A stretch of DNA of 41,205 bases, taken from Acidobacteriaceae bacterium. GTDB taxonomy: Bacteria > Acidobacteriota > Terriglobia > Terriglobales > Acidobacteriaceae. A program made the translations under genes and the position numbers. Under the pieces are notes generated by a model. That model had not been told where the DNA came from. It saw nothing but the letters and a program-made list of their open reading frames with translations, and did not search any database. Location: positions 1 through 41,205 of the forward strand of contig CAHJWN010000033.1 of NCBI GenBank assembly GCA_903642265.1, in the 5' to 3' direction. Shown here in pieces: positions 8,819 through 18,900 of this stretch. How positions within the stretch are numbered: the stretch's first letter is position 1; every line of letters begins with the position of its first letter.

Positions 8819-9922
8819 CTACGGCACGATCGCGGAGGCTACTAAAGAGGTCTTTGGTTGGACAGCAAGCGCGGGAATGAAAAGTGTACGTGGTGTGGCG
8901 GAAGCGGCGTCTACGAGCCAGTTAGGGCCAGTGGAAGAGTCGGTGATGCGGAAGGCGCCATCATCAGCAAGCGTCGCAGCAAGCGTAGGTTTGCAGGTGC
9001 AGGAGACGCTGCTGCTGGTGAGCGTGGTGAGGTCAACTCGAACCAGAGACTGTCTGCCGGAATTTGCGATAAGCGCCCAACGTCCGCTGCCGGACACGCC
9101 TAACGCTGCCGGAGTCTTCAGCAGCTGAGCGGTCTGGATGACAAAGGTTGAGGGGGCGGTGGTGGTGGCACGGACGAGGCTTAGAGAGTTTGCAGTGGCA
9201 TCGGCGAAGAGAAGATCGTCGCGACCAGGCAGAAAGCTGAGCCCCCCAATGGATTTCACGTTTGCTACTGGACTCGAGCGGCCGTCGAGAGCGGCTACTC
9301 CGATGGCGAATGAGGAGCCTTGTGTGTAGGCAAAGCTGACCGCGCCTGCATCGCTTACTGCAGATTCAGCGATTGCTCCAGGAGTCGCGATTGCGTGCAC
9401 TTGAGGCTTTGAGAGCAGACCGGTGATGACCGACGCGGAGCTCGCACCGGGGGAGTACACGAGGGCACTGGTGGCGGCGGGCGAGAGACGGATTACAGCG
9501 CCCGCGGGAAGTGTGATGCCAAGGCTTGCAGGCGAGCCGGATGGAAGAGTCATCACGTCGAATGCGCCATCGATGTCCTGAAGCACAGCGGTGCTGGCGG
9601 TGGCAGAAGTTGCAGCCGCAACGTAGACACCTGCAGGAACTACGCTTTGGCCGATCTGTGATGCTCCGGGCACACCGAGTATAGGGCGCAGGCTCTTGTC
9701 AGAGGCTATCCAAAGATAGCCGAGCTGCGGGCCTTTCGCGGACGCTATTGGCGTCGCAATGGTTTGCGGCTGTGTGCCACCAAGGATGCCGCTGCCGCAG
9801 CCCGTCGTTGCGACGACCGCCACTGCAACCGCCGAAAGTATGGATATACGGCGCGTAGCAATCCTCAAGGCGAGAACGGTGGCCGGATTGATTGTACGAA
9901 CAGAGCGGAGCGAGGCCCTCAT
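8819..9922 (-). CDS. Predicted lipoprotein, beta-propeller-like, function unknown
   Basis: 367 residues from ATG 9922. The N-terminus has positive charges, the hydrophobic run ILSAVAVAVVAT and a lipobox-like TTGC followed by GSG, so lipidation of the cysteine is likely. The mature part is rich in Ala, Ser and Thr and shows recurring short strands (LGYLWIASDKSLRPI, FDVMTLPSG, SALVYSPG, LLFADATANSLSLV, WALIANSGRQSLVRVD) spaced about 40-45 residues apart, as in seven-bladed propellers. No catalytic motif is seen. The start at 9922 is preferred over ATG 9928 because the AGGAGG site at 9932-9937 is 9 nt from the former and only 3 nt from the latter. It is divergent from the DUF4384 gene across about 270 nt. 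Confidence 0.65.
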   Translation of the reverse strand: MRASLRSVRTINPATVLALRIATRRISILSAVAVAVVATTGCGSGILGGTQPQTIATPIASAKGPQLGYLWIASDKSLRPILGVPGASQIGQSVVPAGVYVAAATSATASTAVLQDIDGAFDVMTLPSGSPASLGITLPAGAVIRLSPAATSALVYSPGASSASVITGLLSKPQVHAIATPGAIAESAVSDAGAVSFAYTQGSSFAIGVAALDGRSSPVANVKSIGGLSFLPGRDDLLFADATANSLSLVRATTTAPSTFVIQTAQLLKTPAALGVSGSGRWALIANSGRQSLVRVDLTTLTSSSVSCTCKPTLAATLADDGAFRITDSSTGPNWLVDAASATPRTLFIPALAVQPKTSLVASAIVP

Positions 9923-9931
9923 TTGCATATT

Positions 9932-9937
9932 CCTCCT
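9932..9937 (-). promoter_or_regulatory. Strong Shine-Dalgarno site deciding the lipoprotein start
   Basis: CCTCCT on the plus strand reads AGGAGG on the coding strand. It lies 9 nt before ATG 9922 and 3 nt before ATG 9928, favouring the inner start. Confidence 0.7.
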
Positions 9938-10194
9938 GAGGAGAATGACTGAAACCTATTGAAACTGGAAGGGAGATACCGCTGCAAGATACCGGTTCCA
10001 ATCCTGAAGAGCAAGCAATTAAGAGTGGCGATTAGCAGCAAAACGTTACAACAGGCAATTACCTACACAGGTGAGGTGGTAAATGCCCGCAAACCAAGAG
10101 GCGCGAATGTACGTAGTTGCTAGTAGAATCCCTGGCTATAGTCGAAGGGCTTGTGAATACCGGGCCACGTAGAAGGAAACCTTAGGAGAACAAC

Positions 10195-10911
10195 TTGGTC
10201 ACGAGGGTCGTCTTCGCCTTAGCTGCACTTATCTATCCTGGGTTGGCACAGACTGCTGCGCCTCGGACAAAGCCAGCTGTGCAGAATTCAACGGTGAGTT
10301 ACGCGGCAGCAACTGTGCCGATGGTGGTGGACATCACGCTTGAGCGGCAGCGCGATGGAAAGGTCGAGTCGATGGCTGCCGGTCATGTCTTTGCGCCAGG
10401 GGACATCATTCGTCTAAAGCTGACCAGCCACTACGATGGCTATCTTTACGTGATGGACCAGGGGACTTCAGGAAAGTTTGCTACCGTATTTCCGGCAATG
10501 CAGACGGGCAGCGATAACCGCGTGCAGATGGCGAAGCAGTATCTGGTGCCAGCGGATGGGAATGGTTGGTTCGAGGTGAACGGGCCGGCGGGATTTGATG
10601 TCCTTTATTTTCTGTTGAGTCCGGCAGCGCTGGCTTCGCCTGTGCTTTCAAGCTTTGCCGCGCCGGGGCCAATCAGTTCGTTGAAGCCGCGATGCAACGA
10701 CGAGATCTTTCGAGCGCGAGGAGATTGTACGGACGACTCGGCCGGGCCAGCTACGGTGCCGAATGGACAGGAACTGCCTGCTCCCTTAGCTCCGATGGCG
10801 GGGAGCGCTTCGCGAGATATCACGTTCACTAAAATGGCAAACGGGACCGTGGGTGTGCAGGGCGAGAGTACAGCGCCGCTGCTGTATACGTTCCGGCTGG
10901 CGCATTTGTAG
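10195..10911 (+). CDS. DUF4384 domain exported protein
   Basis: 238 residues. A short Sec signal (VVFALAALIYPGLAQ) is followed by the DUF4384 signature: F.PGD.IRLKLTSHYDGYLYVMDQGTSGKFATVFP (about residues 67-105), then the NRVQMAKQYLVPADGNGWFEVNGPAGFDVLYFLLSP block. DUF4384 domains often occur fused to, or next to, bacterial caspase-like proteases, and the next gene here encodes exactly such a protein, 66 nt downstream on the same strand. The two probably form an operon acting in the periplasm or at the envelope. TTG 10195 is the likely start, with TTAGGAG 7 nt upstream. DUF4384 has no established biochemical activity that can be asserted here. Confidence 0.78.
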   Translation: MVTRVVFALAALIYPGLAQTAAPRTKPAVQNSTVSYAAATVPMVVDITLERQRDGKVESMAAGHVFAPGDIIRLKLTSHYDGYLYVMDQGTSGKFATVFPAMQTGSDNRVQMAKQYLVPADGNGWFEVNGPAGFDVLYFLLSPAALASPVLSSFAAPGPISSLKPRCNDEIFRARGDCTDDSAGPATVPNGQELPAPLAPMAGSASRDITFTKMANGTVGVQGESTAPLLYTFRLAHL

Positions 10912-10977
10912 CTGGTTTGTTCCCATTGTCCATTCTTGTCCGTTGCAGTGCTGCCGGTTTTAGTTGAGGGTAAAGAT

Positions 10978-13119
10978 ATGAGATTGTTCGACGCGAGAGT
11001 CGGCTGGTTGAGGCGCTTGAGATTTGTTGGCCTCAGCCTTGCCTTGGCGTCTGGAGCGACTTCGCTTGTCGCGTGGGGACAGTCCGCCCCTGCTGCGCAG
11101 ACCACGCCGCAAGCGGCGGCGCCTTCCACGCAGGACTCGCGCGACCTAAAGCCAGTGCAGACGAAGCAGTCAGTGGCAGTTACGATTCCTCGAAGTTATG
11201 CGCTGGTGGTTGGGATATCGGCTTACAAGAACCTTCCGAAGTCGGCGCAGCTTGAATTTCCTAACCGCGATGCGGAGGATATCTACGCTGCGCTGATCTC
11301 CCCTGAGGGTGGGCAGTTTCCCGCTGAGAACGTACATAAACTTATCAACGAGCGGGCAACGGTTGAAAACATACGGCATGAGCTTGAGGTGTGGTTACCC
11401 TCTGTGACGCACACCGACGACCGCGTATTGGTCTACTTTGCGGGCCACGGCTTCGTTTCTGGTGGCAAAGGGTGGCTGGCGACGTATGACGTGGATCTGC
11501 ATAATATTTCGACAACGGCGTATCCCATGGATGCGTTGGGTTCGGTGATGGGCGGCAAGATCAAAGGCAAGTGGAAGGTTTTGATCACGGACGCATGTCA
11601 CTCGGGGGCGATAACTCCTGAGGCAGACCGGCAGCAGGTCACGAACACGCTGCTCGACCTGCAGAAATCGCTGTTCTCGTTAACGGCAAGCAGAGATCGC
11701 GAGCAAAGCTTTGAAAGCGACCGCTGGGGCGGTGGTCACGGGATCTTTACGTACTACGTCATTAAGGGCATTGAGGGCGAGGCAGATACGAATGGCGACG
11801 GTGTGGTCGACGCCGACGAGCTCGCCGAGTATGTTCACACAAACGTGAGACTCGCAACGGAGGGCAGGCAGAATCCGACGAGTGAGCGTGGAAGCTTCGA
11901 TCGCAACATGGTGCTGGCTTACAACGCTTCGCGTGTAAAGGGTGCGAACCTGCCTGCTCCGCAATATGGCAACTTGATTATCGAAAGCAACATGGACGGA
12001 GTTGAGGTCTGGGTGGATGGCAAGAGCGCCGGCGTGGTGAACAAGGGCATTGCGCTGCGATTGCCGGGTATCTCTCCGGGGTTGCATACCGTGAAGGGTG
12101 TGCATCTCGGGTATGAGCCGGACGGGCCGCGCGAAGAGCAGATTTACCCGGGCCAGGATGCGACGGTGAGCATACGCATCCTGATTGCGCGGAAGGCAAA
12201 TCACGCCGCGACGGAAGAGTTTGATAAAGGGATCGAGTTCTATAACAAGGGGTATGCGGAAAATTACAAAAAGTCTGTCGAACACTTTGAGGCGGCGCTT
12301 CAGATCGATCCGAAGTTCAGCGCGGCTTTGGTTTATCTAGGACGGGCGCAGAGTGCTTTGTTTGAGGACGATAAGGCGATTGCATCGTTGAAGCAGGCAG
12401 TTGAGCTTGACCCTGACTACCAGGAGGCTCGCTCGAGCTATGCGGCGGTTCTGCTGGATGGCGGCAATCTCGATGAAGCAGTAAGACAGTTGGATGTGGT
12501 GACCCGCAGAGAGCCGGATAGAGGGTGGGCCTGGTATCTGCTGTCGCAGGCATACGCGAGGAAAGATGATTTTGTGCAGGGCCGGACGGCAGCGGAGAAC
12601 GCGATCCGGTTGACTCCAAAGAATGCGGAGGCGCACTTCTGGCTGGCGGAGTGTCTGCGTATGCTGAAGATGCCGGCGGATGCAGGACGGGAGTACAACC
12701 AATATCTTGCGTTGTCGAACTTCGATACCGGGACGGCAGGGCAGTTGAACTACTACATTCTGGGTTCGCTCTTTGGGATGGGAAAGAAGTCACGAGCGAC
12801 CCAGGCCGACATATGGAAAGAGCTTCATGGTGACGCGAACTTTGGGCTGTGCAACTGCGAGAGAATGCAAAAGCAATTCGAGCCGGCCATTGCGCATTGC
12901 CAGAAGGCGCTGACGTTCCGACCAAATGACGTGGCTGTGAACTACCGGCTGGGCGAGCTGTTCTCAGAGGAGTTTAACCAGCAGCAGCAGCTTGGTCTGC
13001 TGGCAGCGGCGAAGCTGCACTTCGCGGCGGCAATCGCTGCAAATCCAGACACGATCGAGGCCGGCCGCGCGAAGAAATATGTAAAGAACATCGACGATGA
13101 GCTGGCCAAGGTACAGTGA
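10978..13119 (+). CDS. Secreted caspase-like (peptidase C14) protein with PEGA and TPR domains
   Basis: 713 residues from ATG 10978 (GAGGG at 10966-10970, 7 nt away); an in-frame TTG at 10936 is less likely. The order is a Sec signal (about 11-35), then a caspase domain (about 70-320) with VYFAGHG (His157) and ITDACHSG (Cys207), the complete His/Cys dyad of clan CD peptidases. Within it DTNGDGVVDADEL is an EF-hand-like calcium loop. A PEGA domain follows (about 330-405, NLIIESNMDGVEVWVDGK..G), then at least five TPR units (about 410-700) including LQIDPKFSAALVYLGRAQ and ALTFRPNDVAVNYRLGEL. Prokaryotic caspase homologues usually cleave after Arg or Lys, and some act in stress or cell-death circuits. 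Export implies a periplasmic or surface role instead. The DUF4384 gene upstream is the likely partner. Confidence 0.85.
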   Translation: MRLFDARVGWLRRLRFVGLSLALASGATSLVAWGQSAPAAQTTPQAAAPSTQDSRDLKPVQTKQSVAVTIPRSYALVVGISAYKNLPKSAQLEFPNRDAEDIYAALISPEGGQFPAENVHKLINERATVENIRHELEVWLPSVTHTDDRVLVYFAGHGFVSGGKGWLATYDVDLHNISTTAYPMDALGSVMGGKIKGKWKVLITDACHSGAITPEADRQQVTNTLLDLQKSLFSLTASRDREQSFESDRWGGGHGIFTYYVIKGIEGEADTNGDGVVDADELAEYVHTNVRLATEGRQNPTSERGSFDRNMVLAYNASRVKGANLPAPQYGNLIIESNMDGVEVWVDGKSAGVVNKGIALRLPGISPGLHTVKGVHLGYEPDGPREEQIYPGQDATVSIRILIARKANHAATEEFDKGIEFYNKGYAENYKKSVEHFEAALQIDPKFSAALVYLGRAQSALFEDDKAIASLKQAVELDPDYQEARSSYAAVLLDGGNLDEAVRQLDVVTRREPDRGWAWYLLSQAYARKDDFVQGRTAAENAIRLTPKNAEAHFWLAECLRMLKMPADAGREYNQYLALSNFDTGTAGQLNYYILGSLFGMGKKSRATQADIWKELHGDANFGLCNCERMQKQFEPAIAHCQKALTFRPNDVAVNYRLGELFSEEFNQQQQLGLLAAAKLHFAAAIAANPDTIEAGRAKKYVKNIDDELAKVQ

Positions 13120-13134
13120 CCCACCTTCCACCCC

Positions 13135-13716
13135 TCAGCCGGCGATCATGATTGCGGCGAAGAGTAACACCGATGCGATCAGGCAGAACATGGCCGCGTG
13201 GATGCGATCGCTCTTGATCTGACGAATGTAGGCAAGGGTGAGCACGGTGTCGCAGAGGCTCGAGAGCAGATGGTGGTCGGTGGCTTGCTCCATCTCTTTG
13301 AGATAAGTGCTTTTCGACTCCGAAAGAATGTTGTGTTTCGGGTTGGCGACCGTGTGAAGAATCCAGTGATGGGCCCTGTTGTGGCCAACATAGAAGGCGG
13401 GCTTGGCGGGTGCTTTGCTGTCGATATGTGGCCGGACAGTGGGGAAGATGACGCGCAGGCAGACAAGAATGGAACAGACTTCGGTGGCCATAAAGATTGC
13501 GAAAAGGATGGAATGGATGACGGGCCGCGTGCCCTGGTGTTGAAGGGTGACAGCTGCCATACCGGAGAGCAGCGTTACACAGAAACCAGCCTTTGTATCG
13601 AGAAAGCGAATGGTATGCTGCGTGTCCTCGATGACCTTCAAGAGAAATTCCAGTCGACTATGAAGATTGTGCTCTTCGTGAATTGGGAGCTCAGTAAGAG
13701 AGGTGTCGCCGGGCAT
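13135..13716 (-). CDS. Small membrane protein resembling the Pycsar effector PycTM (DUF5706)
   Basis: 193 residues from ATG 13716. An N-terminal helix (HSRLEFLLKVIEDTQHTIRFLDTKAGFCVTLLSGMAAV) contains the D-T-K-A motif at the start of the first membrane segment, followed by a second segment (about 65-90, HSILFAIFMATEVCSILVCLRVIF), a soluble loop rich in His and Lys, and a third segment at the C-terminus (MFCLIASVLLFAAIMIAG). This arrangement matches DUF5706, the membrane effector family of Pycsar antiphage systems. No pyrimidine cyclase lies within the window, so it is an orphan or a housekeeping relative. The start is uncertain because no clear ribosome site precedes ATG 13716 and the frame remains open upstream. 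It converges with the caspase gene (15-nt gap) and diverges from the outer-membrane barrel gene. Confidence 0.55.
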   Translation of the reverse strand: MPGDTSLTELPIHEEHNLHSRLEFLLKVIEDTQHTIRFLDTKAGFCVTLLSGMAAVTLQHQGTRPVIHSILFAIFMATEVCSILVCLRVIFPTVRPHIDSKAPAKPAFYVGHNRAHHWILHTVANPKHNILSESKSTYLKEMEQATDHHLLSSLCDTVLTLAYIRQIKSDRIHAAMFCLIASVLLFAAIMIAG

Positions 13717-13806
13717 AGGCAGGAGTGTAGCAGGCGTGGTGTGGATTGTTATTGCAGTCGGCCGATAGTGCCGGTAGGCTGGGTGCGAACCGTTCCCGAG
13801 AGAAAG

Positions 13807-15969
13807 ATGCGACCCGCCAGGATGATGTCTGGAAAGAAGCTGCGTATGTGGGCTCTGCTGCTGATGTCTGCCTTGTTGCGGACGCGGAGTATGCAGGGGC
13901 AGACAGCGACTCCGGAACCGCTTGCGCAAACGGCACCTCAAGTGGACATGCAGCGATCGGACAAGGTACAGCAGCGGCTTCCACAGCAGGTGGTCTCAAA
14001 GGTAGGAGCACTACAGGGAATCCTCATGGATCAGGGCGGTCGACCGCTGGTGGGATTCGAGGTAAAGCTTACAGGCGCCGGAATGGTTGCGCCCGTGCTG
14101 ACATCGGGAGATGGCATATTCCGTCTGCTGCGGGTGCCGCCTGGCGTGTATCAAATGACGCTGACGGCGAGAGACGGTGCGGCTGTCGAGCGGCAGGGTG
14201 TAGAGATTCATGCTGGCGAGGTGCTCTCGATCGAAGTGCATGTGCCCGTGGCAGAGAAGGGACCTGTGTCTGTGCTTGGCCAAAATCCCGCGAATGTGCT
14301 GGAGGAGGCGAACTACAAGGAACTCAGTCGGAGACCCGATGCTGACGGCGCGCTTGTAGCTGCGCCAGTAGAAAACATTCTGCCGGATGCAGCTTACTTT
14401 CAGCCAAGACCAGATCGATGGAATACGGCTATGCCGAACTACCATCGTTATGACCTGGGTGAAGAGACCCCTTTCGTTTTAGGCCATTGGTATGATCCGT
14501 TCAACCAAAACCGATTGAAGGCGGATAAGCCGCTCATTGGGAAAACGTTCTTTAGCTTCACGGCTGACAGCATTACTGCGCTTGAAGGAAAACGTCTCCC
14601 GACAGCAGCGGGGCAGTCAACTATCGATGCAATTGAGCCAGACTTCTTCGGACGTGGCGGGCAGTTCTTCCTTGCGCAGACGTTCCGGTTCAGCTTCGAT
14701 TTGTTTCATGGAGACACATCTGCATTTCGGCCGGTGGATTGGCGAATCAGGATCACTCCGGCAGCAAACATCAACTACCTGCGTGCACGTGAAAACCAGG
14801 TGGTAAGCCCGATTGATACGAATGGGACAGCACGAGTGGACGGACATGTTGGTTTGCAGGAGGCATTCGGGGAGGTGAAGATCCATGACTTCGGCCCCAA
14901 CTACGACTTCCTGAACTTTCGTGGCGGCATTCAGTCGTTCGTATCGGATTTCCGCGGATTTATCTTTGCGGATGAGCAGCCAGGGCTAAGGCTATTTGGC
15001 AATCTCAAATCCAATCGATTTCAGTACAACTTCGCGGCATTCGATTTGTTGGAGAAAGACACGAACAGCGGTTTGAATACGTTTCATCGGCGTGGGCGCG
15101 AGGTGGCGGTCGCAAATATCTTTATCCAGGATTTTTTCGTGAAGGGTTACACTGCGCAGTTCAGCTATCACTTTCAACGCGACAACAACAGCCTGCACTA
15201 CAACGACAATGGGGTGATCGTCCGGCCGGCTCCTATCGGGACAATTAAGGAGCATCGAGTAGATGCTGACTATTTCGGGTGGACCGGCGACGGGCACCTT
15301 GGGAAGTTGAATGTGACTCATGCATTTTACGAGACGTTGGGGCACGATACGTTCAACCAGATAGCGGCACAGAAGACCGGTATCAACGCGCAGCTTGCAG
15401 CGGTCGAACTTTCGGTGGACCGGGACTATCTGCGATTCAGAACTTCTTTCCTGTTCTCTTCAGGTGACGGCAAGCCGCGGGACAATACGGCGCGGGGATT
15501 CAGCTCGATCGTTGATGGTGTGGCATTTGCCGGCGGAGAGTTTAGCTTCTTCAATCGCGAGGGAGTTCCGCTGGCCCGCGCCGGCGTGGCCTTGACCGCG
15601 CCCGACAGCTTTTTGCCAGACCTGAGGTCGAGCAAGGACGAGGGGCAGTCGAACTTCGTAAACCCCGGAATCTTGCTCTACAACGTTGGAGCTGACGCCG
15701 ATTTGCTGCCGACTTTGAAGCTGGTTGTTAATACTAATTTTATGCAGTTCGACCGCACAGAACCGTTAGAGTTCCTGCTGCAACAGAATGGTTTGCGACG
15801 TACGATTGGCGTGGACTCGGGAGTTGGCTTTATTTACCGACCCTTTCTAAACGACAACGTGATTATTCACGCGGGAGCTACGGACCTGGTGCCGCTGCGA
15901 GGTCTGAGGGATATCTACACTAGCCAGACTTTGGTCTCGGTGTTCGGTGTGGTGCGCTTTCAGTTTTAG
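13807..15969 (+). CDS. Outer-membrane beta-barrel protein with N-terminal CarboxypepD_reg domain
   Basis: 720 residues from ATG 13807 (ATG 13822 and 13825 are alternatives). A signal-like stretch (MWALLLMSALLRTRSMQG) is followed at about 70-165 by a carboxypeptidase-regulatory-like Ig fold (LQGILMDQGGRPLVGFEVKLTGAG, then GDGIFRLLRVPPGVYQMTLTARDG). From about 250 to the end there are many alternating amphipathic strands, and the protein ends in VVRFQF, an aromatic C-terminus typical of BAM-inserted barrels. No TonB box or recognisable plug was seen, which argues against a classical TonB-dependent receptor. A decahaem cytochrome gene starts 28 nt downstream, making it a candidate porin partner for that cytochrome. 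The same frame is open back to 13198, but that extension lies antisense to the PycTM-like gene and lacks protein character. Confidence 0.75.
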   Translation: MRPARMMSGKKLRMWALLLMSALLRTRSMQGQTATPEPLAQTAPQVDMQRSDKVQQRLPQQVVSKVGALQGILMDQGGRPLVGFEVKLTGAGMVAPVLTSGDGIFRLLRVPPGVYQMTLTARDGAAVERQGVEIHAGEVLSIEVHVPVAEKGPVSVLGQNPANVLEEANYKELSRRPDADGALVAAPVENILPDAAYFQPRPDRWNTAMPNYHRYDLGEETPFVLGHWYDPFNQNRLKADKPLIGKTFFSFTADSITALEGKRLPTAAGQSTIDAIEPDFFGRGGQFFLAQTFRFSFDLFHGDTSAFRPVDWRIRITPAANINYLRARENQVVSPIDTNGTARVDGHVGLQEAFGEVKIHDFGPNYDFLNFRGGIQSFVSDFRGFIFADEQPGLRLFGNLKSNRFQYNFAAFDLLEKDTNSGLNTFHRRGREVAVANIFIQDFFVKGYTAQFSYHFQRDNNSLHYNDNGVIVRPAPIGTIKEHRVDADYFGWTGDGHLGKLNVTHAFYETLGHDTFNQIAAQKTGINAQLAAVELSVDRDYLRFRTSFLFSSGDGKPRDNTARGFSSIVDGVAFAGGEFSFFNREGVPLARAGVALTAPDSFLPDLRSSKDEGQSNFVNPGILLYNVGADADLLPTLKLVVNTNFMQFDRTEPLEFLLQQNGLRRTIGVDSGVGFIYRPFLNDNVIIHAGATDLVPLRGLRDIYTSQTLVSVFGVVRFQF

Positions 15970-15997
15970 GGCAGGTCGCTGGTTTGCAGGAGTGTCA

Positions 15998-18900
15998 ATG
16001 AAGTTGGTGAAGCTCATCTCGTTTGCATCGCGCCGCAAAGGCCAGTCATTGATGCTGATGGTTGCGTCCGCTGCGCTGACCGCAACGGCGGTGGTGAAAC
16101 TTCCATTGACATGGGTGTTCGCGCAGCAGGTGCTGGCTGCACCTGGGAACATAGGTACTCCGGCAGCTACACAGGACGCCCCAGCGTCGACGAAGACACC
16201 CGATGTTGCGCCTGCTCCAGCCTTCGAGCGTTCGAAGCTGCACCCGTCCACGCGGACTGAGTCGCCTGAACGCGCTGCCATGGCGAGCGCCGGGTGTATG
16301 AGCTGTCATACCGGGATTGAGCACCCGAACATGCATGTCGAGCCAACCGTGGTGCTGGGCTGCACAGACTGCCATGGCGGCAACTCTGAGGTGACGCGAG
16401 ACGGGTGGCTGAAAGGCTCAGATCAGTATGACGAGCGCGAGCAGAAGGCGCATGTACAGCCGGTGTTTCCTGAGGATGCCGAGCGCGGCGACCACCCGGT
16501 GCGCGCCTATACGCGTTGGATCAAGGAGAGCTATGCGTTTGTGAAGTTCGCCGATCCGGGTGATCTGCGGGTGGCTCCTGAAACGTGCGGTGGCTGCCAT
16601 GCGGCCGAGACACGCAACGTAAAGAACAGCATGATGACGCACGGGGCCATGCTGTGGGGCGCGGCGCTCTATAACAATGGAGCCTATCCGCTGAAGAACC
16701 CGCACTTTGGTGAGGCATATGATCTTGATGGCAAGCCGGCGCGGCTGCGGAGCTTCCCGCCGCCTACAGCTGAAGAGACAAAGACAAAGGGCGTGCTGCC
16801 CTATCTCGACCCATTGCAGCGGTGGGAGGACTCTCAACCGGGCAATCTGTTGAGGGCGTTTGAGCGCGGAGGCGGGCCGAGGCCGGACATTGGGAACCCA
16901 GATCGCGAAGATCTGCCGGGCAAGCCGGACACGAAACTAAGTGACCGTGGACTGGGCACAAGTCTGAGGACGGATCCTGTGTTTCTTGGATTGCAGAAGA
17001 CCAGGCTGCTTGATCCACTGCTGTCTTTTCCAGGAACGAATGAGCAACCCGGAGACTACCGCGGATCCGGTTGTTCGGGATGTCATGTGCTGTACGCGAA
17101 TGATCGAGACCCGCAGCACTCCGCGGCTATTGCAAAGTTCGGTAACAACGGAATGAGTCGCAGCACGGATGCCACCGTAAACCAGGATCAGAGTGGGCAT
17201 CCGCTGCAGCACACCTTCCAGAAAGACATTCCTTCCTCGAGTTGCATGGTCTGCCATGTGCATCCAGGAACCAACATGGTGGTGTCGTATTACGGGATGA
17301 CATGGTGGGACAACGAGGCGGATGGAGCGAAGATGTATCCGGCCAAGCAGCATAACCCGAGCGAGCAGGAACTGCACGATGTGCGGATCAGGAATCCGGA
17401 GGGCAGTGCGCCGCGTGGCTTGTGGAGTGACCCAGATTTCCTGAAAACCGTTGGAACCCCATCTTTCAATAAGGATCTGAAGGACACGCAGTTTGCAGAT
17501 TTCCACTCGCATGGTTGGATCTTCAGGAAAGTGTATAAGCGCGATCGCACGGGCGAGTTACTCGACAAAGATGACAAGATCGTCTCGTCTGAAGATCCAG
17601 AGGCGTTGGGCAAGGCTGTGCATCTCGCGGACATCCATCTTGAAAAAGGGATGCACTGCATCGACTGCCACTTTACCCAGGACGTCCATGGCAACGGCAA
17701 GCTTTATGGCGAAACGCGCAATGCGGTTGAGATTGGCTGCCAGGATTGCCACGGAACGATCTACAAGAAGGCGCTGCTGACGACCAGTGGGCCGGCCTCC
17801 GCGAACGATGTCTCGTCAAACTTGCTGCGCATGCGAACGCCATTTAGGCAGGCACGCTTTTATTGGCGCGAGGGCAAATTGTGGCAGCGTTCAAATGTGG
17901 AGCAGGGAACGGAGTGGGAGGTTGTGCAGACGCTCGACACGATTACGCCGGGCAATGAGCATTACAGCGAGAAAAGCCGCTACGCGAAGACGATGCAGAA
18001 GGACGGCGTGAAGTGGGGCGCCGCAGACCCGATCGCAGAGATGGCTCACAGCGATAAACGAATGACATGCCAAAGCTGCCACTCATCGTGGACGACGAGT
18101 TGTTTCGGGTGCCATCTCTCGATGACTGCGAACCAGCGAATGCCAATGCTCCACAATGAAGGCGAGATGACGCGCAATTGGACGGCATACAACTTCCAGG
18201 TGCTTCGCGATGATGTGTACATGCTAGGCATCGATGGCACGGTGACAGGGAATAAAGTGTCGCCGGTACGGTCGGCGTGTGCGGTGGTGGTGAGCTCGCA
18301 GAACGCAAACCGTAATTGGATCTACCAGACGCAGCAGACGGTGTCTGCACCGGGATTCAGCGGCGAAGCGTTCAGTACGTATGTGCCGCATACGGTGCGC
18401 GGAAAGGAGACAAAGGGCTGCACGGATTGCCATGTCTCCGCGAAAGGCGACAACAATGCATGGATGTCTCAACTGCTTGTGCAAGGCACAAACTTCCTCA
18501 ATTTTATGGGCAAGTACATCTACGTTGGCCGTGGCGAGAATGGCTTTTCAGCGGTGCCCGTAGCGGCGAGCACGGAGCCGCCTGTCATTGCGGGCAGCGA
18601 CTTTCAGAAGCTGGCGTACCCGGAGGATTATCAGAAATTTGTTGCGGGCGGAAGGATCATCAAGGGCACACAGAGCCACGAAGGTAATGAAGTCCTGGAC
18701 GTTCAACTTCGTGGCGAGTACTTGTACGCGGCGATGGGCAAAGGCGGTTTCCGCGTCTTCGATGTGGCAAACGTAGATGTAAAGGATGACTCGGAGCGTT
18801 TGCAAACGGCGCCAGTTTCGCCGCTGAGCCAGCGGTTCTATGTAAGAACGAAGTTCGCCACTTCGGTGGCTTCCCCTTCAACGCTGGCGCTCGATCCTCT

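Noticed and set aside
9931..9941. Palindrome CTCCTGAGGAG over the lipoprotein ribosome site as a regulatory hairpin
   Set aside because: The arms are separated by a single base, which cannot form an RNA loop; the symmetry is a by-product of the AGGAGG site.
10137..10142. TATAGT as a -10 box for the DUF4384 gene
   Set aside because: No acceptable -35 element lies at 16-18 bp; the nearest TTGCTA is only 14 bp away.
13135..13716. Complete Pycsar defence system
   Set aside because: Only an effector-like membrane protein is present; no PycC-type cyclase gene is in the window.
13198..13806. 200-residue N-terminal extension of the outer-membrane barrel protein
   Set aside because: The frame is open, but it lies fully antisense to the PycTM-like gene, has no domain character, and a signal-like sequence begins after ATG 13807.
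13807..15969. TonB-dependent receptor
   Set aside because: The CarboxypepD_reg domain is common in such receptors, but no TonB box or plug is visible and the barrel part is shorter than in Oar-like receptors.
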